From Porphyra umbilicalis (taxonomy: Eukaryota; Rhodophyta; Bangiophyceae; Bangiales; Bangiaceae), in contig KV918782.1 in assembly GCA_002049455.2 (NCBI GenBank), positions 62,001-126,000 on the forward strand: a stretch of DNA of 64,000 nucleotides. The letters are read 5' to 3'. The notes under the pieces are model-generated. The model was not told the DNA's origin, made no database searches, and saw nothing but the letters and a program-made list of their open reading frames with translations. Positions within the stretch are counted from its first letter, which is position 1. The number at the start of each line of letters is the position of its first letter. The translations under genes and the position numbers were made by a program. Shown here one piece after another: positions 55,466-64,000 of this stretch.

Positions 55466-56600
55466 TAGGGTTTCCCAATTGGTTCGCGCGGCCGAACCAG
55501 TTCATCCGATGTGTTCGGTATCCAATAACCAGTTTTTAAACTAGTTAGTTGGACAAGGGCGAGCACCAGCCACAAATGAGACTGGGTGTCTGTAGCTCCG
55601 CAGCGAGTGGGTCGCAGCCACCCAAGAGGTGACAGGTGCACGGACAGCCCGCACGGCCATTTCAGCCGTGTTGGCCCATCCCGGGCATGGGCAATCCACT
55701 CTCCCAGGCCACGCCGACCCAAGCGCCACACTCGTCCCACCCCCCACCCTATCCTGTTCCGTTGTCTCTGTTGCTCTCGGTGCCACGCCTAACGAGCCCG
55801 TTGCAAGTCTACCTCCCTCCTCGCGCCCCCGCCCAACGCTCTGTCGTCGGTTGGTCATTGGTGCCATGTGCTGTACCCACGCTGGTCTTTGACTTGTTGT
55901 AGGCATCCGTCTACTGCACCGCATAGGGTTGTGGCATCATCCCTCATCATCACGTCCAGCCGCATGGTATGATACATGGAATTGTGCTCGCGTGTGTTTG
56001 TGGGTGATACGTTTGTAGGTGATATGTGGACGTCGCTCGAGCTGCCAGTACATGTGATGCTGTCTGTGTGCAGCGCGTCTGACACGAGCATCTGTCTCCT
56101 CTGCGCGGCGCTCCCTTCTCTTTTGCTTCTGTGTGCATGATGTGTTCTTGGAATGCGCATTGGTCCTCCTTGTTTCTTTTCTTTCCCAGATCTACGCGAG
56201 GCTGCTAGGTACATGCACCTTCACTCTTCCCGCACGGCGGCGTGATGCGTGCGTGGCGGTCCTTTTCCTGTGCGGGCGTGTGGGGTGTGGTTGCCCGACT
56301 TGTGTGCGGGAGCCATGGTGGGCTCGCAGCACGGAAAGCGCCGGCGACGGGGCCGGTGTGAGAGACAAAGACACGAGTCGTCGGATCTGGTCGTGCAAGC
56401 GTCATCAAGTTGGGACTCGTCACGCACTTAACGCCAAAGAACTGGGACAATTCCGGTCACGTGACCGCAACTGTTCCGTATTAAAAAAAAACCAGTTTAA
56501 CCAATATGTTGCATCCCAAACTAGTTTGCAAGCGATGTCCGATTTTTACCCAATGTAAACCAGTTTTAACCAATTACGATAAACCAGTTGGGCAACCCTA
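55466..56600. mobile_element. Non-autonomous hAT transposon
   Basis: 1135 bp bounded by inverted ends TAGGGTTTCCCAATTGGTT (55466-55484) and, reversed, TAGGGTTGCCCAACTGGTT (56600-56582): 17 of 19 match. Both sides carry the 8-bp target duplication TCCTCCAC (55458-55465 and 56601-56608), diagnostic for hAT. Subterminal AACCAGTT / AACTAGTT motifs recur several times near both ends (for example 55494, 55528, 56490, 56556, 56582), as expected for transposase binding. The interior has no transposase; open frames are short. The ends being nearly perfect and the target duplication perfect suggests a fairly recent insertion. Confidence 0.9.
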
Positions 56601-56608
56601 TCCTCCAC

Positions 56609-57688
56609 ACAGCACAGTGCTCATTCTTGCAAGGCCGGGGCGTCACTGTCGGGGCCCGAGGAGCAACGTGACTGCTGCCTGTCAACCTCATACGTTCTGG
56701 ATCGCCGGCGCAGTGCTCATGGCAGTACACCACGAGTGGCTATCGCCGAGATACGTTACGGCTTCCCGCACCGGCCGCGTCTGTCTCCGTGGAGGCGGGA
56801 AGCTTCCATCCTTCGGTCGCGTGTCTTTGCCTGTGCTGTGAATTGGGCAACGATCGTGTCGCGGTCGTTGTCTTGCCAGGTGGGTCGTCATCGGACACGT
56901 ATAATATAAACACGGTTTCGCCTTCAGCCAATAAGATGGCCTGTAGAATACTCCAAGGGCCCTGAATAGGTTGCTCGTGCCGTATTTCGGCTCTGAAAAG
57001 GACATGCGCGCTCTATTCTGACACCAGGACTATCGAATCTAGCTGGAATTACCTAAATAAACGGATGTGGGTTGACATTCCTTAGGGAACGGTAACATTG
57101 ACACGCACACACTTATGGCCTATTAAGCGAATTTATACACACTTCATCAGTAATGCAGACACGTTTTGACAGCCCGACATTCGTGTCCTTGCTCTGAGTG
57201 TCGTAGTTTTATTTAGGACAATCTCTCATGCTTTGGTGCTTTGCTGAGAGATGGAGCATGCACGTTTGCGAGTGCAAACGTTTGCCGAGATGAACCGATG
57301 TGAGGATGTCCATCAGATCGTCTTTCACCGGGCTTCAGCACGTCTAGTCAGCAGTGGGTGCATCGGCTGCTCTGGGTTTTCAACAGCATTGCGGCTCCCG
57401 ATTGGGCTGCTCGTTGAAAACAATAGCTCGTTGGTCGCTTGGGCTTCTGTCAGCCTGAGCCGTCATCTTTGAGAGTGGGCGCCCATGATTCAAGGGGTCT
57501 TGAAACGTGGGGAGCGACATTACCTCTCACTGACCTTCAATGGTAGGTGCAGCAATTAAATTCGAATGACTCCTAGAAAAGACAGCGAGGAACGAAGTCG
57601 CATCCCGATAATCCTAGCTGGGGTAGGCAGGGCATCCGATGAGGAGCCGGGTGGTGCCCACGACGGCGACCCCGGACCCATTGTGATT
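56609..57688. other. No supported gene
   Basis: Moderate-GC sequence. No ORF with a recognised domain, no terminal repeats or RNA gene motif seen. A small stem (CTCTC...GAGAG) lies near 57225-57250. Confidence 0.45.
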
Positions 57689-57929
57689 TAGCACAAAAGA
57701 GGGCACTGGTCGATCGACCGTCCGATCACAAGCGATCGTAATGAGTATCGGCAGACAGATAAGACAGACAAGCAAACAAACAATATAAAAAAGTGAACAA
57801 TGCGGACGTAACCCCCCAAAGGGCATGTCACAGGCCAATTCCCACAGTACGTGGGCTTTGGCCAGTGAAGGGGGCTACCTGTGCCAAATTGCCAATTTCG
57901 GGCGAAGATATGCTACAGTATGCTTAAGC

Positions 57930-59672
57930 CATACGCGCATGTTTCGAGTACCAAGTAATTTTGTCAATAGATAAGAGGGATACGAATCCCACACCATGGG
58001 CCATGCTGCCCTGCCACTTCCTTCATCTCTATGATGATTAACAGGAAGCCTAGATGTGGACAACATAAGAACACGACAAACACCAGCCAAACGGCACCGA
58101 GAGGCCCGTCGTCAAAGAGCGCCCGAGGAAGACTGCCATCGGCCAGTTGCTCAACAAGCGGCAAAACGAGTTGGCCGCCGTCTCGGAGGTCTCGTTCTCG
58201 CGCATTGGGAGCAACAGTGCGTTCGTGTACAACAAGCGGTGGAACGGGTCCAAAGGCACTTAGTAGCGAACGACTTCGTTGCAAAACGACATGACCTCGT
58301 AGACACGGCGCTGAGGCCCTGGGTTCCCGAAGAATGGGGCCCCATCGACCTCAGACACGCGGTCATTAACATGGTTGGGTGTGCCAGGCTCGGCCAACAT
58401 GTCAACCAAGCCCGGCAGGGCCTCGTACCGCGCCTGAATACGCCGGGTATGCGCGCGACCGCGGTTGCTGACGCAAGCGTCGTAAGGACTCTAGTCGACG
58501 ATGGCCGGGATCCCATCGACCACCTCGACAGGGCCCACGTGTGCGTCGTAAGAGCCGCAAGGCTGAAACTGGCGTCACATCTCTGAGGCCATGGAGCGAT
58601 CCGTTTCGGGCCCCTCGCTCGCAACGGCGTTAGCCACATGCGCCTCGGCGTTCGCGTTGCCGCCGTCCACCGCCATGGCGGCTGGGTCAATAATGACGGA
58701 GTGTACCCCGCGTGTCAACCTGTGCCAACGGCCTTCCGACCTTTGCGTCTCGCCGCCGGGCGCGCCGCCCGCGTGGCGGGCCTTGCCGCCCTTGCGCCTT
58801 GCGCTGGGCGCGACGCCCTTGCGTGGTCGGCCTTGCCGTTCTTGTGCCTTGCGCCGGGCGCGCCGCCCTTGCGTCGCCGGTCTTTTCACCATTGCACCTT
58901 GCCACCAGGTGTGCCTCCCGCGTCGCCAGCCTTTCCTCCTTTGCTCCTTGCCACCGTGGCGCGCCGCCGCCGCCGCCGGGCGCGCCGCCCGCGTCGCCGG
59001 CCTTGCCCCCCTTGCGTCGCCGCGCCGCCACCGGGCACGTCGCCCCCGGCCGCCCCGCTCTCCCTTCTTCCCCCCCGTCCGCACTGCGGCACAACCTCAC
59101 CTTGCCGTTGCCCACCTCGCGGTAGTGCGCCCCTGCTCAAGCAATGCCGTGAGGCCTCAAACTGTGCGCGAGCACGATGAGACGGGCACGCCCCGTGCAG
59201 TCAACCGCCGTCCCCCCGCGCAACACACGGTGTGAACCGGCCGCGGGGTGCGCACCCCCTCGTCACCAAGGGATCGCGTCACGGCTTTCGCCTTGTCGCC
59301 GGGGTAGTCAAACCCCGACGAAGCTGGCGCCACACGGCACTGAAGCCAGTAACCCCAGCATGTGCTGCTTGAGGCGCCGCCGCGAACACGGGTCTCAACC
59401 CCGCCCCTCGCACCCGCACCCGCACCCACGTACACACACGCGTCGAGCCGCCTGCGCGGGCATACCTACGCGTAAGCGTCGATCTGACCAGCAGCGCCAG
59501 CTGCCCGCCATGCACACACCCGCGTGCGTGATCGGACGGTCGCGGCCGACGCCGGCGAAGCGCCATCTCCCCCCAATCGGGACGGATCGGCGCCCCTTCG
59601 AGACTCCCGCCGCCCGAGTGGTTACGCCCGAGCGGGCCCGTAAGAGGCCGCGAACGCCCAATCGGGTGTCAC
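57930..59672 (-). mobile_element. Element X, second copy
   Basis: Minus-strand copy of the repeat at 44296-45850 plus 37348-37613, with the same start (GTGACACCCGATTGGG) and end (GTACTCGAAACATGC.CGTATGG). After the conserved leader (59672-59100) and a GGCAAGG-type array (about 59050-58740) comes a coding-like stretch. It reads IDPAAMAVDGGNANAEAHVANAVA near 58695 and later RRVYEVMSFCNEVVRY and PLDPFHRLLYTNALLLPMRENETSETAANSF near 58250, all in one frame but interrupted by stops. The plus-strand 176-codon ORF at 58056-58586 is its antisense shadow. The protein is unknown. Confidence 0.6.
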
Positions 59673-59900
59673 GATCCCCAGATCTCACCGGGCTGGTTCG
59701 AATCTTGCGTTCGAGCTATGTGGCATATCTTCACCCACAATTGGCAACTTGCCGCCAGTAGCCCACTTGACTGTCCAAAGCCCACGTACTGTGTGAATTG
59801 GCCTGTGGCATGTCCTTTGGGAGGTTACTTCCGCATTGTTCATTGTTTATTGTTTGCTTGCTTGCCTGGCTTATCTGTCTGGCGGCACTAATTACAATCG

Positions 59901-60080
59901 CATATTGCTGTCTTCCCAATATTGGCCGATGCCATCGATGTCAAGAGGGATGATCAATTGTGCGGAACAGTTTCTCAGCCATCCATTCAGCCGGTTAAAG
60001 TCGCTCGACCAATGGGCAGTTGACAGAAAGCCTGTCTTGACTTCGACCACATCGGCCAACATTGGGAAGACAGCAACATG
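59901..60080. mobile_element. 180-bp MITE nested in the right arm
   Basis: The ends are long inverted repeats. The left reads CATATTGCTGTCTTCCCAAT.TTGGCCGATG and the right is its reverse complement with very few mismatches (at least 26 of 27 over the core), extending about 45 bp with weaker similarity. The left arm at 57689-57914 provides an empty-site comparison, since it lacks this sequence. ATCG flanks both sides (59897-59900 and 60081-60084), a possible 4-bp target duplication. Superfamily unknown. Confidence 0.8.
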
Positions 60081-60189
60081 ATCGGACGGTCGATCGACCA
60101 GTGCCCTTGTTTGTACTACGTGAAGTGTACTTCCGCAGTCCCCCAGGGACAATTGGCCCTTGCGTAAGTCGTAAGTCTTCGTAGTTGTG

Positions 60190-60690
60190 TGGTGACACTG
60201 CATGTACTTGTTTGTATATCTTTCAGCAGGGAACCCATTAGGGGTTGAGCTCCGGGGCAGATTTGTGTGGGGAGCGGCGCCTGGAGTGTGAGGCTGTGGG
60301 CGCCCTCCGGAGGTGCGAGAGCTGCCCTGGAAGGCGCCGTGCGGGCCTTGTCAGCCGCGCCATTGGGGGTGCCTGCGAAGGCCCTGCGGCTGAGGTGGCC
60401 TGGGGGATATAAGGCACGCCTTCGCAGGCCTGGGAGCGCCGTGTATAGTAAAACAACGCACCCACTCACTATCATCGACTTCACAGGTTATGGGCCCAGT
60501 GGCGCCGGTGGTCATCGTTCTTTTCCACTCCGTCGTTTGCGGGACGGCGCTGGTTGGGCTGCTGTGTGTTCCTGCGTCGGGCGGGCGGGCTTAGCCTCCC
60601 ACGTCGTCAGTGTCGCGCCACGCTTGGCGGCCTGTGTCCAGTCGTGGGGGGCCCGCGCCCTGCTATCCAGGGCCATCGACAACAAGGCCG
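60190..60690 (+). mobile_element. Copia LTR and leader fragment (fossil)
   Basis: LTR end region with a TATA-like GGGGGATATAAGGC near 60393, ending CGACTTCACA at 60485. It is followed by the primer site GGTTATGGGCCCAG (60486-60499) and a leader that aligns with Copia-1's first 150 internal bases (GGTGGTCATCGT, GTGTTCC.GCGTCG, CGTCGTCAGTG). No coding part follows. An old relative of Copia-1, broken and truncated. Confidence 0.8.
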
Positions 60691-62095
60691 CCTGGGAGCG
60701 GTGCAGCGGCAAGGCGCCTCCAAGTGCGGCCGACGGCGGTCATGGTACCAGCGCAGGCGTCGGAGCGACCGGCTCTGAGTAGTCGACCCGAGCAGCCCCA
60801 CAAATCGACAACGCCGATGCTGGCTGCGGCGCCGAGGTTGTTGATGTCGCCGCCGTCTCGACAGCGCGCAGGGCACCCGGTATTGCGGGCGTTGGCTCGG
60901 ATAGTGGCAGCGGGGCGGGTGGTGTTGCGGCCGTGCCAAGGTGCGGCGGTGGGGGTGCAGCCGCGGACGCTGGCGCGACAGGTGCGAGCGCGGCCACGCC
61001 TGGCGCCCGTACAGCCGAGGAATTTTTCGGTCTCATCAGATGAACTGTAAACGGTTGGGCGATTCCATGTGACCATTTGTGCTGGGGACGTGCATTGCAA
61101 TTGAGAATCAAAGGCTGGCGATGCACGGGTGCACATTCAGACGCTTGCTGAGCCAATCAATGAAATACGTGGTTGCTTGTCAGCGAATCAAAGTGCAATG
61201 GATCGCGGATTGGAATCGTGGGTTACCCCGCGATCGTGGTCGGCTCTGACCCTCGATATCGCGGGATAGGCGCGCCTCGCAGTGCGGTACAGAGGCGACG
61301 AGTGGAGGTTCACACCCTCGCTCAGGACAAGTGAGCGGGGTGCCCTACGCGCGATTTCCAGCCCCACACATGCCCCCGATATCGCGTGTTATTTCCTTGT
61401 AGGGCTGGGATGAGGGGACAGGGGCGGCAGGGGGGGCAGGGGGGGCAGGGGGGGGGCTTGAGCAATTTCGAGCGCCACCCGCAGGGCAGCGTCTGAGGCG
61501 TCCATGGTGGCAGCGGGCGGCCACGCGGCACCGCCACGGTGCTTAGACAAAACGCCCTTTAGTCGGGTGGAGGGTGAGACAGACCAAAATGCGGGGAAAA
61601 GAACAACCAAGAGGGCCACTGGTACGTAGTGGGAGTGAACGTGGCGGAGAGGAAGGCAACGGTGTGGGTGGGAACGGCGGTGGACGGAGGTTGGGCAGGG
61701 CAGAGTCAACGAGAGTGCATGCGGCCGCAGCGGCGGCAAAAGCGGCAGCCCTTCTCGCGCATGAGAAAGCCACCCGGCGTGCAGCGAAGGACGACGTCGG
61801 TGTCTGGCGGAAGGTATACTGGCAAGCCGAGACCTACAGCACAGTCGCGGCCGTATAAATTTTAATATAATATAAATACATGACATGCCATGTCACATTC
61901 TACAAGAATCATCTAGCGTTCTTGTGAATCGAGTAGAGTTCGGTTCAGGTTTAGTCAACCAAAACAAAGGCTGACAACTGCCTCTGGGTGATCCCCAAGT
62001 CTCCGTGAACGGTCAGTCTTGACGAACTGGTTTAGAACACAGACTGTGTCCTTTTTCTCCAAACCATCATCACCAGAACGATTGCGCAACCTGCG
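60691..62095. other. No supported gene; G-rich tract
   Basis: GC-rich Ala/Gly-coding sequence to about 61050 that resembles in style the island at 18.7-21.4 kb, then moderate-GC sequence. A G-rich simple repeat of GGGGGGCA units lies at 61414-61457 and could form G-quadruplexes. An AT-rich patch lies near 61855-61880. No domain recognised. Confidence 0.45.
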
Positions 62096-62097
62096 TA

Positions 62098-62228
62098 CAG
62101 TGCGTTCTCGTCATAAGAGACAGCTGATTCGGCTCAATATGAAGAAAACGTGGCCCACACGGACTGGAATGGAAGACTCGCGACCCATTTTCTTCTGTAA
62201 ACGGTTCTCTTATAACGAGAACGCACTG
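62098..62228. mobile_element. 131-bp MITE, Tc1/mariner-like
   Basis: 23-bp terminal inverted repeats with 22 matches, beginning CAGTGCGTTCTCGT and running to ATAAGAGA (62098-62120 and 62206-62228). It is flanked on both sides by TA (62096-62097 and 62229-62230), the target duplication of the Tc1/mariner superfamily; CAGTG ends suit its pogo/mariner branches. Too short to code for a protein. Confidence 0.85.
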
Positions 62229-64000
62229 TATTGCTAACCTCCAAAAATTGGCGGGCGCAGAGAGAAGGGAGGCGAAGCCGACGACACAGCATAGAAATGA
62301 AGACGGATTGGCTGTTCGACAAGCCACGATCAACTGTTGGCTGAGAGTTGCAGCCATTAATCTTGTCAGCCAATCAGCGCGTCTTGCAGGAGTCACGCAG
62401 AGCCATTGCAACCCACCATGAGGCTTCCTGAGATTTTTAGGCCGCTTGCTTCGGCCTGCAGAGGGCAAGGAGAGGGTTTTGGGGCAGACCTGTGATTTCT
62501 CATGAGATCAATAAATATCTTCAGATTTCTTGAGATCCTGATGTGCGCTTCCAGTGCGCAGAGCTGCATGAGGAGAATGTGTAAGGAAGTCACATGATTC
62601 CTAGCATTTCCATTGGTCCACGTACGCTGTTAAATTATTGCAACCACTCTGTAACCGCCAATATTTGGAGGTCAGCAATAGTAAAGACGTTGATGGAAAA
62701 ATGTCGCTGGACCATTGATATTACTACAGCTGCTCTCCCAAAAACTCTCACACTGCAACCGTTGTAAGAGCAGGCCCAGCGGTTCGGATTATGGAGGAGA
62801 ATTTCCGCTAACGCCAAATTATGGCGGAGAAGGGTGCCCAGCGGTCAGATTTATGGTGCGGCATCAACGCCAACCGTGGGGATGGCGGAGATCCGACGAT
62901 ATAATCCGGTGGTATGGCGTGAGATCGACGCCATCCCAACATTTGGCGGAGCCATATGGTGGAAACATGCCGCTGCGAATCGAAATGTCTTCTCGAATGT
63001 AAGGACCGGTGACACTTCGAAGTGGCCATGTGGTTTCTTTCAATCGCCTGACCAATGACGACAAGACACGTCCAGCTGCAACGTCGCTTTCGAAGCCAGC
63101 GACCATACATTCCCTCATCCTGGAAGCATGTGCAACAGGGAGGATTCAAATGCTGTCGTCTTTTTGCCAGTCACCGCCACTGTGCTCTACATAAACAGAG
63201 AAGCGATCTAATACGTCTGTTTCTTCGTCGACATCTTCAGTTTGTTTCAGCTGGCCGAGGGTCCGGGGGGGGGGTGGCGCTGAGACCATGCATTCTTTCT
63301 GGTGAGCGTGATGGCCGAGTCCCCCAAAATACGCCCTTCAACTCATGTCGGGGGGGTGCAGGGCGGGGGGGCAATATGCGAATAGTGAGGGGAGGGAGTG
63401 TATATCTTTCCACTTCCGCAACGGGCGCTCCGCCAGCAGAAAACGCATGGTTTGCAGCTGGGATAGTGCAGGCGGGGCTCCTCCTCCACTTCCTGGCGCG
63501 GACCCGAAGAATTCGGGTTTTCCGCTGTACTCTGGCGCCCGAACCGCTGGAAGACACCGACCGTCGGCCGCTCCATAATTTGGAGGGGCCACTCACAATG
63601 CGCCACAAATCGAGTCGAAAACGCTATATTATGGTGCGTGTCCCAAAAATGAGACATGCGCGTTTTCTGGAAGACTGACACATCACTGCACGGGGGCAGG
63701 CGGGGTAGGGTACAAGAAAATTCTCAACTGGCCTCCATGGAAAGAGCCTCTCCCGAGACGTTCTTGCCTGACATCTCCTTAGTACCTGCCTGTGGGCCCT
63801 GTTCTGTGGACCTCTCAGCTAACTCCGATCTTGGAGCCAGTCTTTTTCAGGTTCTTGGGGTTACAGGTTTGCAACGCTAAAGCTCATGTGCTAACTGGAG
63901 CTTCGATGAGGGGTGTCCCAAATTGTATTTTCCTCACAGGAGGCTACATGGCGGTCTTTTTCACGTTTTTATTGGTAAGGTGGTGCCCTGTTCATCGTGC
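62229..64000. other. No supported gene; short repeats
   Basis: Moderate-GC sequence without a recognised gene. Around 62775-62960 the motif (A/T)TATGGCGGAG and GCCCAGCGGT.C..ATT.ATGG recur in direct and inverted orientation. CCAGCGGTTCGG at 62776-62787 is found inverted at 63539-63550. These may be remnants of small DNA elements, but no ends could be defined. Confidence 0.4.

Larger units (their letters stand above)
57689..60118. mobile_element. DNA-transposon-like element with long inverted terminal repeats
   Basis: The left arm 57689-57914 (226 bp) and right arm 59723-60118 (216 bp after removing a nested 180-bp MITE) are inverted copies, about 83% identical. Shared landmarks are AAAGCCCACGTACTGTG, TTATCTGTCTG and ATCGGACGGTCGATCGACCA. 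The outer ends read TAG.ACAAA..AGGGCAC. The interior is a copy of element X on the minus strand. Long TIRs resemble Mutator-like or foldback elements, but no transposase is present and no target duplication could be fixed. It looks old. Confidence 0.65.

Noticed and set aside
58056-58586. 176-codon plus ORF
   Set aside because: Antisense to the coding-like stretch of element X, which aligns with the other X copy on the opposite strand.
62776-63550. Transposon bounded by CCAGCGGTTCGG inverted repeats
   Set aside because: Only 12 nt match, neighbouring motifs are in the wrong order for terminal repeats, and no target duplication was found.

Overview
This window is eukaryotic and almost entirely mobile-element derived. 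It holds LTR retrotransposons of the copia and gypsy groups, a DIRS-type tyrosine-recombinase retroelement, a Crypton-like recombinase gene with probable introns, an EnSpm/CACTA-type (Plavaka-like) transposase remnant, a hAT element and several MITEs. No ordinary host gene, rRNA gene, functional tRNA or CRISPR array could be supported. Moderate-GC sequence alternates with very GC-rich islands rich in Ala/Gly/Pro/Arg codons. That mix fits a repeat-rich alga (for example a red alga) or another GC-rich protist, but the species cannot be fixed from the sequence.

Layout. 1-3057: no supported gene. 3058-3952: AT-rich inverted-repeat unit. 4.1-8.9 kb: DIRS-type fossil on the minus strand (RNase H/methyltransferase-like, tyrosine recombinase, then a gag-like ORF). 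8.9-10.0 kb: gypsy-type gag fragment on plus. 10.0-14.9 kb: GC-rich block with repeat R1 and a 52-60 bp minisatellite. 15.0-18.6 kb: divergent pair made of a Crypton-like tyrosine recombinase (minus) and an ORF with a GCR1_C-like region (plus). 18.6-27.5 kb: GC-rich island split by a young Copia-1 with 5-bp target duplications. 28.7-29.2 kb: second, inverted R1. 30.3-37.3 kb: gypsy fossil A carrying a 4.3-kb GC-rich block.

37.3-49.2 kb is a nested nest: element X is split by Copia-2. Copia-2 itself carries a 902-bp composite miniature LTR insertion. A second gypsy fossil is split by an LTR of the Copia-2 family. Target-site duplications show that 42469-45850 was inverted by recombination between two Copia-2-family LTRs. 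49.2-51.7 kb: truncated Copia-3, a relative of Copia-1. 51.8-53.8 kb: decayed CACTA/Plavaka-like transposase. 54.65-55.21 kb: unknown minus-strand ORF. 55466-56600: non-autonomous hAT with 8-bp target duplications. 57.7-60.1 kb: element with ~220-bp inverted terminal repeats holding a second copy of X, one arm interrupted by a 180-bp MITE. 60.2-60.7 kb: old copia LTR fragment with primer site. 62.1 kb: 131-bp TA-flanked MITE. The rest of the right end has no supported gene.

The most notable items are the LTR-mediated inversion with matching target duplications, the split two-gene Crypton-like unit, the miniature LTR composite with tRNA-like promoter boxes, and the undescribed repeat X.
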